From Streptomyces caeruleatus (GTDB taxonomy: Bacteria; Actinomycetota; Actinomycetes; Streptomycetales; Streptomycetaceae), in assembly GCF_001514235.1 (NCBI RefSeq), contig NZ_KQ948930.1:1-64000 (forward strand): DNA of 64,000 bases. The letters are read 5' to 3'. The notes beneath the pieces were generated by a model, which ran no database searches, was not told the origin of the DNA, and was given only the letters and a program-made list of their open reading frames with translations. Of the stretch, positions 24,581 to 33,906 are shown in pieces (position 1 is the stretch's first letter; every line of letters begins with the position of its first letter). The position numbers were made by a program, and so were the translations under genes.

Positions 24581-26734
24581 TCAGTCGCCGCGCAGGGTGC
24601 GGATGTCCACCGTGTAGACGGAGCGGATGCCGTACGGGACGTAGAGCGCGTCGCCGGCGAGGGTCGGGGGAGCTACTACGGCGGCGAAGTCGGGGGTGCC
24701 GCCGTCGTCGCGTCCCTGGAGGGTGGCCTCCACGGCGCCGGTGCTCAGGTTCAGGGCCGCCAGGCGGCCGCTCGGGGACGCCAGGTAGAGGTGGGACGCG
24801 GTGGCGAGGGGGACGCCCGGCGACTCCACGGTGGAGTTGCTCTCCCAGAGCTGGCGTCCGCTGTCCGGGGCGACCGCGCGGACGCTGCCGCTGGGCGACG
24901 TGACGTAGAGCCGGTCGCCCAGGAGGGTGGGGGTGGTGCCCTCGGGCTGGGGCTGTGACAGCCGTACGGTCGTCATGACGTGCGAGGTGGCATGGATCAG
25001 GGTGAGCGTGCGGCGTACGCCGGTCGTGTCGAGCACCACCAAGCGTCCGTCGGCCTGTCCGATGACGTCCTTCTCTCCCTTGACGCGCACGGTCCAGCGG
25101 GGCCGGCCGGTGGCCCGGTCGAGCTGCGCGACGCTCGTGCTGGAGGCGCTGTCCTCCTCGCCCCACGTCTGGCACACCAGGTACGCGTTCCGGGCGGCGC
25201 TGCGCAGCAGGCACGTCTGGGTGGCGGGGCTGGGCATCGGACGCTTCCAGCGGACCTTGCCGTCGGTGGCGTCGAGCAGGGCGTAGTACTGACCCTTCGA
25301 GCCGTAGGCGGTGATGATGCCCTCCGGTACGGCGGTGGAGAAGCCCTGCTCGGCGTTGGGTTCCGTGGCCTCGTCGCCGTCGCCCGTGGCCGTCTTCCAG
25401 ATCACCTTGCCGGTCTCGGCGTCGAGCGCCTGGACGGTGTAGTGGCTGGTGGGGAACGCGTCCCCGATGACGACGCCGTCGTCGGCGCCGTAGACGTACA
25501 CGCGGCCGCTGCGCGCGGCGATGATCGTGCCCAAGTCGCTGCTGCCGTTGTCGTCGGCGGTCCCGTCGATCGGCCGGGCCCAGGTGTTGCGGCCGTCGGC
25601 GAGGGCGAAGCGGGTGGCCATGACGTCGTCGCCGGCGCAGACGAGGGAGCGGCCGGTGGCCGCGCAGCGGGTGAAGGGGGCGTCGGCGCCGGCCGAGTCC
25701 TTGTCGACGCTCGGGTCCTTCGACTTGTTGTGCCAGGCCTGCCAGCCGAGGGGCAGCTCGCCCGGGTCGCTGTCGTCGCCGGTGAGGGCGACCGTGGTGG
25801 TGGCGAGGGCCGCGAGGACCACGGCGCCGGCCGCGGAGGCCAGCCAGAGGCGTCGGCGGCGGGGGCGGGGGCGGCCGGGGTCCACGGCGGTCGGGGGTTC
25901 GTCCGCGGGGCTCGGGTCGGGGAGGGCGCCGTCGCGCAGCAGGGTCAGCAGGGCGTCCGGCGTGGCGCGGGACTTGGGGTTCTTTTCCAGGCAGAGCCGG
26001 ATGAAGGGGAGCAACTCGGACGGGGTGCCGTCGAGTTCGGCGGTGCCTTCGACGACCCGGATGGCCGTTTCGTACGGGCTCGGGCTGTCGAACGGGCCGC
26101 GTCCGGTGGCGGCGTACGCGAGGACCGAGCCGAGGGAGAAGACGTCGGCGGCCGGGCCCACGTCCTGCGGGGAGGAGAACTGCTCCGGGGACATGTAGGG
26201 CGGAGTGCCCATGACGCGGCCGGTCTGGGTGAGGACGTCGGAGGGCGCGAACTCGGCGGCGCGGGAGATGCCGAAGTCGATGACGCGGGGGCCGTCGTCG
26301 GCGAGCATCACATTGGCCGGTTTCAGATCACGGTGGACCATGCCGGCGCGGTGGATGTCCCGCAGGGCCTCGGCGAGGCCGGCGGCGAGTTCGCGCAACT
26401 GCGGCAGGGGCAGGGGGCCGTGGCGCCGGACATGGGTGCCGAGGTCCTCGCCGGGGATGTAGAGCGTGGCCATCCAGGGGCGCGGCGCGGCGGCGTCCGC
26501 GTCCACGACGGGGGCGGTGAAGGCGCCGCTGACCTGGCGGGCGGCGGCCACCTCGCGACGGAACCGGGTGCGGAACTCGTCGTCGTCGGCGTACTGCGCG
26601 TGCACGACCTTGAGGGCCAGGCGGCGGCCGGAGGCCGAGCGGGCGAGGTAGACCACGCCCATGCCACCGGAGCCGAGGCGGTCCTCGATCCGGTAGCCGC
26701 CCACCTCGGCCGGGTCCGTCTCGCGCAGCGCCAT
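24581..26734 (-). CDS. membrane Ser/Thr protein kinase with PQQ-type beta-propeller sensor
   Basis: A 717-aa kinase of the eukaryotic type. Gly-rich loop GSGGMGVVY (21-29), catalytic Lys42, HRDLKPANV with Asp136, DFG at 153-155 and a PPYMSPEQF activation segment. A Pro/Arg-rich juxtamembrane region leads to one transmembrane helix (about 296-316). The outside part (about 320-717) has repeated PQQ-like blades: DAETGKVIWKT, DATDGKVRWKR, DRATGRPRWTV, NLSTGAVEATL. The receptor could sense a ligand or wall component; none can be named. The tRNA genes lie downstream. Confidence 0.93.
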   Translation of the reverse strand: MALRETDPAEVGGYRIEDRLGSGGMGVVYLARSASGRRLALKVVHAQYADDDEFRTRFRREVAAARQVSGAFTAPVVDADAAAPRPWMATLYIPGEDLGTHVRRHGPLPLPQLRELAAGLAEALRDIHRAGMVHRDLKPANVMLADDGPRVIDFGISRAAEFAPSDVLTQTGRVMGTPPYMSPEQFSSPQDVGPAADVFSLGSVLAYAATGRGPFDSPSPYETAIRVVEGTAELDGTPSELLPFIRLCLEKNPKSRATPDALLTLLRDGALPDPSPADEPPTAVDPGRPRPRRRRLWLASAAGAVVLAALATTTVALTGDDSDPGELPLGWQAWHNKSKDPSVDKDSAGADAPFTRCAATGRSLVCAGDDVMATRFALADGRNTWARPIDGTADDNGSSDLGTIIAARSGRVYVYGADDGVVIGDAFPTSHYTVQALDAETGKVIWKTATGDGDEATEPNAEQGFSTAVPEGIITAYGSKGQYYALLDATDGKVRWKRPMPSPATQTCLLRSAARNAYLVCQTWGEEDSASSTSVAQLDRATGRPRWTVRVKGEKDVIGQADGRLVVLDTTGVRRTLTLIHATSHVMTTVRLSQPQPEGTTPTLLGDRLYVTSPSGSVRAVAPDSGRQLWESNSTVESPGVPLATASHLYLASPSGRLAALNLSTGAVEATLQGRDDGGTPDFAAVVAPPTLAGDALYVPYGIRSVYTVDIRTLRGD

Positions 26735-26824
26735 CCGTACGTTCCCCCGTTCCGGACCGTTCGACGATCTCGAACGAGGGTATCCGTACCGTTCCGGGTC
26801 GCCCCACGGACCCCGGAACGGACC

Positions 26825-27019
26825 CTAGAACTGGATGGAGTTGATGGTCTCGGCTATCGAGTTGAGGAATCTCTGGATGTCGTCCGCCATGCCGGTCGAG
26901 GCGAGGAAGAAGCCGAACAGCACGGCGACGACGGCGGGACCGGCCTTCAGGGATCCCCCACGGATCAACACCACCAAGATGATCGCCAACAGCAACACCA
27001 CTGACAGCGAAATGGCCAC
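26825..27019 (-). CDS. small two-helix membrane protein
   Basis: A 64-aa protein from GTG 27017-27019. Two hydrophobic segments (SLSVVLLLAIILVVLIRGG; AGPAVVAVLFGFFLASTGM) are followed by an amphipathic end (DIQRFLNSIAETINS). Similar short membrane proteins occur across Streptomyces, but I know of no function. It is separated from the kinase start by 90 nt on the same strand and might be cotranscribed with it. Confidence 0.75.
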   Translation of the reverse strand: MAISLSVVLLLAIILVVLIRGGSLKAGPAVVAVLFGFFLASTGMADDIQRFLNSIAETINSIQF

Positions 27020-27340
27020 AACAGATCACACCCTCGGTCGGTCCGCTCTCCCGGCCCGGGGACGCGACCCCGCGCACCCCCGCCAGAACCATCGTGCCAC
27101 CAACCGGGCCCCGCTATGCGGCACGTGACGTTTCGTTCGCCACACCTGTGCCGGATCTGTGTGGGCCCAGCGGGCGCGACGACCTCTCCCGTCACACCCG
27201 TACAGGATTTCGAACGGGCACCCGCGAAGGGAATTCGGCGGATTCGTTTCCATCGACACACAACGTGTTCGCGGGTATTTCGAATTACGGGTGAGTTGAT
27301 CATTCCATCGGGGTCATCTCCTGGCCATATGCACCCCTTA

Positions 27341-27358
27341 GTCCGGATGAATCCGGAC
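27341..27358. promoter_or_regulatory. 18-bp palindrome GTCCGGAT-GA-ATCCGGAC
   Basis: Two perfect 8-bp arms around a 2-bp centre, the size of a dimeric regulator site. It lies about 90 bp upstream of the predicted -35 of the acyltransferase promoter. The regulator is unknown. Confidence 0.5.
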
Positions 27359-27405
27359 AAGACGGGTGACCAACAGGTGTCCTACCGGTGCATGTTCGCT
27401 GTACA

Positions 27406-27475
27406 CGCGAGGTCGCGCGCAATAACCGGGAATGACCTCGCGGGTTTTACGAAATCCCACAGGCAACGCTAGGGT
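27406..27475 (+). promoter_or_regulatory. inverted repeat and promoter-like sequence upstream of the acyltransferase
   Basis: Arms CGCGAGGTC (27406-27414) and GACCTCGCG (27434-27442) are followed by a -35-like TTTACG (27446-27451) and a -10 TAGGGT (27470-27475), with an 18-bp spacer. The -10 is a good match to Streptomyces housekeeping promoters; the -35 is weaker. Confidence 0.5.
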
Positions 27476-27559
27476 GCCTCAGATGTTCCATGCTGCCTCG
27501 TCCCCCGCATGCGCAGCGAGGGCCTCGATCGACTCCCCCGGCTTCCGGCGGGAGGGTCT

Positions 27560-28771
27560 GTGAACAACTCGCTGCGACCGCACGGCCACAACAGAGCGCC
27601 ACTCCCCCCGGCAGAGTCGTCGGCGGACGGAGTGCCCAGTCCACGCTCGCCGCAGAACCAGCCCAACCAGCAGGCTCAGGCGGACAACAGATCCGCGTCC
27701 GGCGGTGCCAAGCAGCGCGACGCGTTCTTCGACAACGCCAAGTACCTGGCGATCGTCCTCGTCGCCATAGGACACAGCTGGGAGCCGATCAAGGGTGACA
27801 GCCGGATCCTGGAGGCCGTGTACACCGTCGTGTACACCTTCCACATGCCGGCGTTCATCATCATCTCCGGCTTCTTCTCGCGCAGTTTCGACGCGACCCC
27901 CAGCCGGCTGAAGCGCCTGATCACCGGCGTCGCGGTGCCGTACATCGTCTTCGAGACGGCCTACCCGCTCTTCAAGCGCTGGATCGCCGAGGACCCGAGC
28001 CAGGAGATCAGCCTCCTGGACCCGTGGTACCTGACCTGGTTCCTGTGCGCGCTGTTCATCTGGCGGATGACCACCCCCATCTGGAAGATGGTGCGCTGGC
28101 CGCTGCCGCTCGCGCTCGGACTCGCCATGGCGGCGACCGTCACCCCGGAGATCGGTGACGACCTCGATCTCCAGCGGGTGCTGCAGTTCCTGCCGTACTT
28201 CGTGCTGGGCCTGGTCATGAAGCCCGAGCACTTCCACATGGTGCGTACGCGCACGGTGCGGATCCTGGCCGTGCCGGTGTTCGCGGTCGCGCTGGGCTTC
28301 GGGTGGTGGGCCGTGCCGCGGATGAACACCGCGTGGTTCTACCACCGTGACGCCGCGCAGGAACTCGGTGCGCCGTGGTGGGCCGGGCCGGTCATGGTGC
28401 TGGCGATGTTCGGCTGCTCGCTGCTGCTGACGGCCTGCTTCTTCGCGTGGGTGCCGCGGCGGCACATGTGGTTCACGGCGCTCGGTGCCGGGACGCTGTA
28501 CGGCTATCTGCTGCACGGGTTCTTCGTGAAGGCCGGCGACTACCAGGGGTGGTTCGACCACGGCTGGCTGCACCGGCCGCTGGGCGAGATCTTCGTCTCC
28601 GTCGTCGCGGCTGTCGGTGTGACGCTGCTGTGCACTTCACCGGTGCAGCGGGTGTTCCGGTTCGCGATGGAGCCCAAGATGGAGTGGGCGTTCAAGCGGG
28701 ACGCGGCCGCATTGGCTCGTGAGCGTGAGAAGCGGGAAGGTGCGGGCGCCCGGGAGAAGGTCAGCGCCTGA
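27560..28771 (+). CDS. acyltransferase-3-type membrane protein
   Basis: A 403-aa protein from GTG 27560-27562 with GGAGGG just upstream; an in-frame ATG 51 nt earlier is possible. A disordered head (about 1-50) is followed by about ten membrane helices. Blocks such as FFDNAKYLAIVLVAIGHSWE, VYTFHMPAFIIISGFFSR and LWYLT-like DPWYLTWFLCALFIWR match the acyltransferase-3 / fucose 4-O-acetylase-like family (COG3594). Such enzymes O-acylate sugars of surface polymers. The acceptor is unknown. The C-terminus is a charged helix of Arg/Glu. The gene appears monocistronic. Confidence 0.88.
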   Translation: MNNSLRPHGHNRAPLPPAESSADGVPSPRSPQNQPNQQAQADNRSASGGAKQRDAFFDNAKYLAIVLVAIGHSWEPIKGDSRILEAVYTVVYTFHMPAFIIISGFFSRSFDATPSRLKRLITGVAVPYIVFETAYPLFKRWIAEDPSQEISLLDPWYLTWFLCALFIWRMTTPIWKMVRWPLPLALGLAMAATVTPEIGDDLDLQRVLQFLPYFVLGLVMKPEHFHMVRTRTVRILAVPVFAVALGFGWWAVPRMNTAWFYHRDAAQELGAPWWAGPVMVLAMFGCSLLLTACFFAWVPRRHMWFTALGAGTLYGYLLHGFFVKAGDYQGWFDHGWLHRPLGEIFVSVVAAVGVTLLCTSPVQRVFRFAMEPKMEWAFKRDAAALAREREKREGAGAREKVSA

Positions 28772-28817
28772 TCCCTGCGCCGTTCCCTCACATCTGAAGA
28801 TCAGGATTTGCGGAGAG

Positions 28818-29285
28818 TCAGTCTCCGGTCAGGCCGAGAAGTGCGCGCATCCGTGCGTACTTCTCGGTCAGTCGTTTGCGGGTCGGTTCGTCGAGGGCGG
28901 CCAGGCGGGACGGGTCCGCGTTGTGGGCCAGGTCCGCCTCCTTCACGAGGAGGGCGCCCGGGGTGGTGAGGATGCGGGTGGCGTAGGCCTCGGGGGGTTC
29001 GCCCGGGTGCTTGGTGACGGCGCGGACGATCGCCTTCGTTCGGGGGCTCAGTGGGGCTTCTTCCAGCCACTGGTCGGTGAGGGCGTCGTCCTCCACCGCG
29101 TCGTGGAGCCAGGCCGCGGCGATCTGGGCGTCGTCGCCGCCGCGGGTGCGTACGCCGTCCGCTACGGCTCTGAGGTGTTCGGTGTACGGGCGGCCGGCCT
29201 TGTCCTTCTGGCGGGCGTGGGCCGTGCGGGCGATGGTCTCTACGGCGGCCAGGGGCAGCGGGGTCGGGTGGTCGGTGTCGGTCAC
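28818..29285 (-). CDS. HD-domain protein related to the RelA/SpoT hydrolase domain
   Basis: A 155-aa cytoplasmic protein from a GTG start. HD residues appear in AAWLHDAVEDD (His-Asp), preceded by a first His in RPYTEHLRAVA and followed by KEADLAHNADPSR. This arrangement matches small stand-alone (p)ppGpp-hydrolase-like or nucleotide phosphohydrolase proteins. It has no synthetase domain. The substrate cannot be told from sequence. It is convergent with the acyltransferase gene. Confidence 0.82.
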   Translation of the reverse strand: MTDTDHPTPLPLAAVETIARTAHARQKDKAGRPYTEHLRAVADGVRTRGGDDAQIAAAWLHDAVEDDALTDQWLEEAPLSPRTKAIVRAVTKHPGEPPEAYATRILTTPGALLVKEADLAHNADPSRLAALDEPTRKRLTEKYARMRALLGLTGD

Positions 29286-29299
29286 CGGTCCAGTGTGCC

Positions 29300-29467
29300 C
29301 TCGCCCCCGCCGCCCCTACCCGTCCCATCCTTGAAGGGGCTCCGCCCCTTCGACCCCGCCAGGGGGCTCCGCCCCCTGGACCCCCATCGGCCCTGCGGGC
29401 CTCGTCCTCAAACGCCGGACAGGCTGAAAGATAAGGCGCTCGTCCTCAAACGCCGGACGGGCTGAAC
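29300..29467. repeat. composite dispersed repeat, copy A
   Basis: The element runs: CGCCCCCGCCGCCCCTACCC, CGTCCCATCC, then small hairpins (GAAGGGGC-TCC-GCCCCTTC and CCAGGGGGC-TCC-GCCCCCTGG), then CCTCGTCCTCAAACGCCGGA and CAGGCTGAAA, with the last unit repeated. The terminal unit contains the stop codon of the SpoIIE phosphatase (29446-29448). Confidence 0.9.
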
Positions 29468-30633
29468 GTGCCGGACGGGCCCTCTCGGCAGATGAGCAGG
29501 AGGGCTCTGTCGTCGTTGACGTCCTTGGCCACTGCCTCGATGAGGTGCCAGGCGGCTCCGTGGAAGCCGCCGGCCACGTAGCGGTCGGCTTCGCCGGTGA
29601 GGCGGTCTATGCCCTCGACGATGTCGCGGTCGGAGGTCTCGACGAGGCCGTCGGTGAAGAGCATCAGGACGTCTCCGGGGCGTAGTGAGCCCTTGACGGG
29701 GTCGAACTGGGCGCCGTCGTAGACGCCGAGCAGGGGGCCCTCGGCCGCCTTCTCCTCCCAGCGGCCGCTGCCCGCGCTGAGCTGCAGGCCCGGCGGGTGG
29801 CCCGCGGAGTAGAGCTCGTAGTCGCCCGAGTCCAGGTCCAGGACCAGGTGGATCGAGGTGGCGAAGCCCTCGTCCCAGTCCTGGCGGAGCAGGTAGCCGT
29901 TGGCCGCGGGGAGGAACGCGTGCGGGGGCAGGCTGCCCAGGAGACCGCCGAAGGCTCCGGAGAGGAGCAGCGCGCGCGAGCCCGCGTCCATGCCCTTGCC
30001 GGAGACGTCCGTCAGGACCACCTCCAGCGTGCGGCCGCCGTTCGTGCGGGCCGCGACCACGAAGTCGCCCGAGAAGGACTGGCCGCCCGCCGGGCGCAGC
30101 GCCATCTCGCGGTGCCAGCCGTGCGGCAGGCTCGGCAGCTTGCTCTGGACGCGGATGCGTTCGCGCAGGTCGAAGAGCATCGTGCCGCCGCGCCGCCAGG
30201 GCACGCCCACGCGGCTGCGGAACTGCGCGATGAGGAGACCGAAGAAGCCGCACGCCGCCACGACCAGGACCACGCCCGGGGTGACGCGGGAGGGGCCCTC
30301 CGTGTACGGCCCCAGCTGCACCGACTCCACGATCAGTGCCGTCGCCGCCGCCGCGTACAGGCCCAGCAGGCTCGCCGGGCGCAGCAGCAGGCCGCCCGCG
30401 ACGATGGGGAGGACCAGTGCGGCCGGGGAGAACCAGACCGGGTTGGCCATCGTCACGGCGCAGATCAGGGGGACGGTCAGCAGCAGGCCGGCCAGTGCGA
30501 TCCAGTCGGAGCCGTCGCCGCGGAAGTAGTCCACCGCGCTTCTGCGCACGCCGACGCGGGCCCGGTGCCACTGCATCTTCAACCGGGCCGTGAACGTCTC
30601 GGCCGCCGTGCGCCGCTCTCGTCCTGCTGCCAT
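29446..30633 (-). CDS. SpoIIE/PP2C-type Ser/Thr phosphatase with membrane domain
   Basis: A 395-aa protein. About five hydrophobic segments lie in residues 40-135 (WIALAGLLLTVPLICAVTM; LGLYAAAATALIVES), then a PP2C-type SpoIIE phosphatase domain (about 170-385) with metal-binding motifs FSGDFVVAARTN, LTDVSGKGMDAG and MLFTDGLVETSDRD. These phosphatases dephosphorylate anti-sigma-factor antagonists or related proteins; the partner is not encoded next to it. The C-terminal SGTFSPSGV and the stop codon come from the composite dispersed repeat, so the native end may have been replaced. Confidence 0.93.
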   Translation of the reverse strand: MAAGRERRTAAETFTARLKMQWHRARVGVRRSAVDYFRGDGSDWIALAGLLLTVPLICAVTMANPVWFSPAALVLPIVAGGLLLRPASLLGLYAAAATALIVESVQLGPYTEGPSRVTPGVVLVVAACGFFGLLIAQFRSRVGVPWRRGGTMLFDLRERIRVQSKLPSLPHGWHREMALRPAGGQSFSGDFVVAARTNGGRTLEVVLTDVSGKGMDAGSRALLLSGAFGGLLGSLPPHAFLPAANGYLLRQDWDEGFATSIHLVLDLDSGDYELYSAGHPPGLQLSAGSGRWEEKAAEGPLLGVYDGAQFDPVKGSLRPGDVLMLFTDGLVETSDRDIVEGIDRLTGEADRYVAGGFHGAAWHLIEAVAKDVNDDRALLLICREGPSGTFSPSGV

Positions 30634-30795
30634 TAGTTCGGGACCCTATCCATCGGACCAGCTGCTTGGCACGGGAGGTCCCACTTGTCCCCCGTCCGAG
30701 GTTCAACTTCACAGTCAACTTCACGGAAAGCCAGCTCGTAGCCGCCAACGAGAAATTCCCTCGCTCGTCCCGCAATGCCCTGGTACGCATGGTTC

Positions 30796-32094
30796 ATGGC
30801 GAATGCGAAGGACAGTGCGAGCCTCCCCCGGTACCCCGGGAACCCCGGGAACCCCGGGAATTCCGGCCGTCCCGAGCTGCGGGTGGTGCGGCGGGACGAG
30901 TGGGACATCTGGTACGACACGCTGATCCGCGGCTTCGGCGGGGTCCCGGAGGCGGCCGAGGAGCGGGAGTTGTGGAACTCCCTCACCGAGCTCGACCGTT
31001 CCCTCGGCGCCTGGGACGGGGACGCGTGTGTGGGCACGGCCGGTGCCTTCAGCTTCCGGCTGACCGTGCCCGGCGGGGCCGCCGTGCCCGCCGCCGGGGT
31101 CACCATGGTCAGCGTCGCCGCGACGCACCGCCGGCGCGGCGTCCTGACGTCGATGATGCGCCGGCAGCTCGACGACGTGCGCGCGTGGGGCTGGCCGCTG
31201 GCCGTGCTGACCGCGTCCGAGCCGGAGATCTACGGCCGCTTCGGGTACGGCGTCGGCACCTTCCATGTGAACTGCGAGATCGACACGAGCCGCGTCCGGC
31301 TGTCCGTGCCGCCCGGCACGGATGACGTACGTCTGCGGTACGCCGTCGCGGCCGACGTCCTCAACGTGTGCGAGGCCGTGTACGCGCGCGAGGTCCCCGG
31401 GCGGCCGGGGATGCTCGTACGGGCGCCCGGCTGGGAGCGGCTCAGGCTGCTCGACCCGGAGAGCGACCGGGAGGGCGCGTCGCCGTTGCAGTGCGTGCTG
31501 GCGGAGCGGGACGGCGAGGTCGTGGGGTACGCGCGTTTCCGGGTCAAGCCGGACTGGGATGCCGCCGGGCCCAAGGGCGTCGTCCAGCTGCGGGACACGG
31601 AGGCCCTGGACCCGGCGGCGCAGGCCGCGCTGTGGCGGTTCCTGTTCGACATCGACCTGACCTCCACGGTGCAGGCGTACGGGCGTCCGGTGGACGAGGC
31701 CTGGCAGTACCAGGTGTCCGACATCCGGCGGTGTGCGCTGCGGGTGCGGGACTCCCTGCATGTACGGCTGGTGGACCTCGGGGCCGCGCTGGCGGCGCGG
31801 ACCTATCAGGCGCCGGTGGATGTGGTGCTGGAGGTCGAGGACGCCTTCTGCCCCTGGAACGCCGGGCGTTGGCGGCTGTCCGGGGATCCCAAGGGCGCGT
31901 CCTGCGAGCGTACGACCGACGTGGCCGATCTCTCCCTGTCCGTACGGGAGTTGGGGGCGGCGTATCTCGGTGGCGTGAGCCTGGAGGCGCTGGGGGCGGC
32001 CGGGCGGGTTCGGGAGGTGCGGCAGGGGGCGCTGGCGGAGGCCTCGGTGGGGTTCGCCTCGGCCGTGGCGCCGTGGTTGCCGCACGGGTTCTGA
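30796..32094 (+). CDS. Eis-like GNAT acetyltransferase
   Basis: A 432-aa protein of the Eis (enhanced intracellular survival) family. Two GNAT folds and a sterol-carrier-like C-terminal domain are expected. The acetyl-CoA loop of the first domain is THRRRGVLTSMMRRQL, and the second includes LQCVLAERDGEVVGYARFRV. The C-terminal carboxylate of Phe (WLPHGF) is a feature of the family, where it acts in catalysis. Eis enzymes acetylate aminoglycosides or lysines at several positions; the substrate here is unknown. The N-terminus carries a short PGNPGNPGN repeat encoded by a 9-bp DNA repeat. ATG 30796 is preferred over an in-frame start 7 codons upstream. Confidence 0.88.
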   Translation: MANAKDSASLPRYPGNPGNPGNSGRPELRVVRRDEWDIWYDTLIRGFGGVPEAAEERELWNSLTELDRSLGAWDGDACVGTAGAFSFRLTVPGGAAVPAAGVTMVSVAATHRRRGVLTSMMRRQLDDVRAWGWPLAVLTASEPEIYGRFGYGVGTFHVNCEIDTSRVRLSVPPGTDDVRLRYAVAADVLNVCEAVYAREVPGRPGMLVRAPGWERLRLLDPESDREGASPLQCVLAERDGEVVGYARFRVKPDWDAAGPKGVVQLRDTEALDPAAQAALWRFLFDIDLTSTVQAYGRPVDEAWQYQVSDIRRCALRVRDSLHVRLVDLGAALAARTYQAPVDVVLEVEDAFCPWNAGRWRLSGDPKGASCERTTDVADLSLSVRELGAAYLGGVSLEALGAAGRVREVRQGALAEASVGFASAVAPWLPHGF

Positions 32095-32125
32095 GGCCGA
32101 ACCCGGGGCGGCTTCGGCAACGTCC

Positions 32126-32935
32126 CTACGGGGTCTGGCAGTTCGGGCACCAGAAGAGGTTGCGGGCGGCGAGGTCGGCGGTGCGGATCTCGTCGCCGCA
32201 GATGTGGCAGGGCAGGGTGGCCCTTCGGTAGACGTAGACCTCGCCGCCGTGGTCGTCGACGCGCGGGGGGCGGCCCATCGCCTCCGGGGTGTGCTCCGGG
32301 CGGACGGTGTCGATGCGGTTGTTGCGGACGCCCTCGCGCATCAGCGCCACCAGGTCCGACCAGATCGCGTCCCACTGGGTGGGGGTGATGTCCTTGCCCG
32401 CGCGGTACGGGTCGACGCGGTGGCGGAAGAGGACCTCGGCTCGGTAGACGTTGCCGACGCCCGCGATGACCTTCTGGTCCATGAGCAGGGCGGCGATCGT
32501 CGTACGGCTGCGGGAGATCCGTCGGTAGGCCTGGTGGGGGTCGGCGTCGGCGCGGAGGGGGTCGGGGCCGAGGCGGTCGTGTATCGCCTGCTTCTCGGGG
32601 TCGGTGATGAGGGCGCAGGTGGTGGGGCCGCGGAGGTCTACGTATGCGGTGGTGTTCGTAAGGCGGAGGCGGACGGTGTCCGTGGGTGGGGGTGCGGGGG
32701 TGGGGCCGAAGTTGACCTTGCCGAAGAGGCCGAGGTGGATGTGGATCCAGTCGGTGTCGCGGAAGCCGAGGAAGAGGTGTTTGCCGTGGGCCTCGGTGTG
32801 GGTGAGTTCGGCGTGGTCGAGCAGGGCGGCGGCGTCGGAGAACTTGCCCTGGGGGCTGGTGACGTGGGGGGTTGTGCCGCGGAACGCTGTCGCGTAGTCG
32901 AGGGCCAGGCGGTGGATGGTGTGACCCTCGGGCAC
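32126..32935 (-). CDS. nei: Fpg/Nei-family DNA glycosylase
   Basis: A 269-aa base-excision-repair enzyme that removes oxidised bases and cuts the abasic strand. The N-terminus PEGHTIHR supplies the catalytic Pro2 (after Met removal) and Glu3, of the Nei rather than Fpg (PELPE) type. The H2TH region is DQKVIAGVGNVYRAEVLF, and the zinc finger uses CHICGDE and CPNCQ. GTG start with AGGAGCC upstream. Actinobacteria have several Nei paralogs, so the exact lesion preference is uncertain. Confidence 0.94.
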   Translation of the reverse strand: MPEGHTIHRLALDYATAFRGTTPHVTSPQGKFSDAAALLDHAELTHTEAHGKHLFLGFRDTDWIHIHLGLFGKVNFGPTPAPPPTDTVRLRLTNTTAYVDLRGPTTCALITDPEKQAIHDRLGPDPLRADADPHQAYRRISRSRTTIAALLMDQKVIAGVGNVYRAEVLFRHRVDPYRAGKDITPTQWDAIWSDLVALMREGVRNNRIDTVRPEHTPEAMGRPPRVDDHGGEVYVYRRATLPCHICGDEIRTADLAARNLFWCPNCQTP

Positions 32936-32982
32936 GGTGGCTCCTTGTTCGTGGAGGGGGTGGGGGGGTGGGGGGCGCCAGG

Positions 32983-33198
32983 GTTTTTCGCCCCCGCCGC
33001 CCCTACCCGTCCCATCCCTTGAAGGGGCTCCGCCCCTTCGACCCCGCTGTCGGCCCTTCGGGCCTCGTCCTCAAACGCCGGACGGGCTGAAAGATGCGGC
33101 TCGTCGTCAAACGTCGGACGGGCTGAAAGATGCGGCTCGTCGTCAAACGTCGGACGGGCTGAAAATGCGGCTCGTCCTCAGACGTCGGACGGGCTGAC
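32983..33198. repeat. composite dispersed repeat, copy B, with terminal unit in four tandem copies
   Basis: The same order of blocks as copy A. The end unit (CTCGTCCTCAAACGCCGGAC plus GGGCTGAAA) is repeated four times with small changes between about 33065 and 33198. It lies between nei and rpiB. Confidence 0.9.
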
Positions 33199-33203
33199 GG
33201 GGG

Positions 33204-33689
<486 letters not shown>

Positions 33690-33695
33690 GGAACG

Positions 33696-33755
33696 AGTGT
33701 GACACGGCTGTTTCGGGGCAGCAGCGCCGGGTGTCGATCACGTTTAGTGTGACAC
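33696..33755. promoter_or_regulatory. two direct repeats AGTGTGACAC, 50 bp apart
   Basis: Exact 10-bp copies at 33696-33705 and 33746-33755 in the divergent region between rpiB and the permease. Each contains the near-palindrome GTGT-GA-CAC. They may bind a regulator of either gene; none is identified. Confidence 0.4.
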
Positions 33756-33906
33756 ATTCCATGGAAGCTCAAGGAAACCTCAAGTAACAATCTCGAATCA
33801 AAGGTTCCCGAATCCGTTCTCCTCCGATTCACTGGTCCGACTCGTACGCCGCTCCATTACGACTCGTACGAGAACCGCTCCCCACGGCGCAAAGGAAATC
33901 CGTTCC

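Larger units (their letters stand above)
27020..27559. other. 540-nt regulatory-looking gap before the acyltransferase gene
   Basis: No gene is seen. The stretch is less GC-biased than its surroundings and holds an 18-bp palindrome, a 9-bp inverted repeat and a promoter-like pair, all listed separately. Confidence 0.6.
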
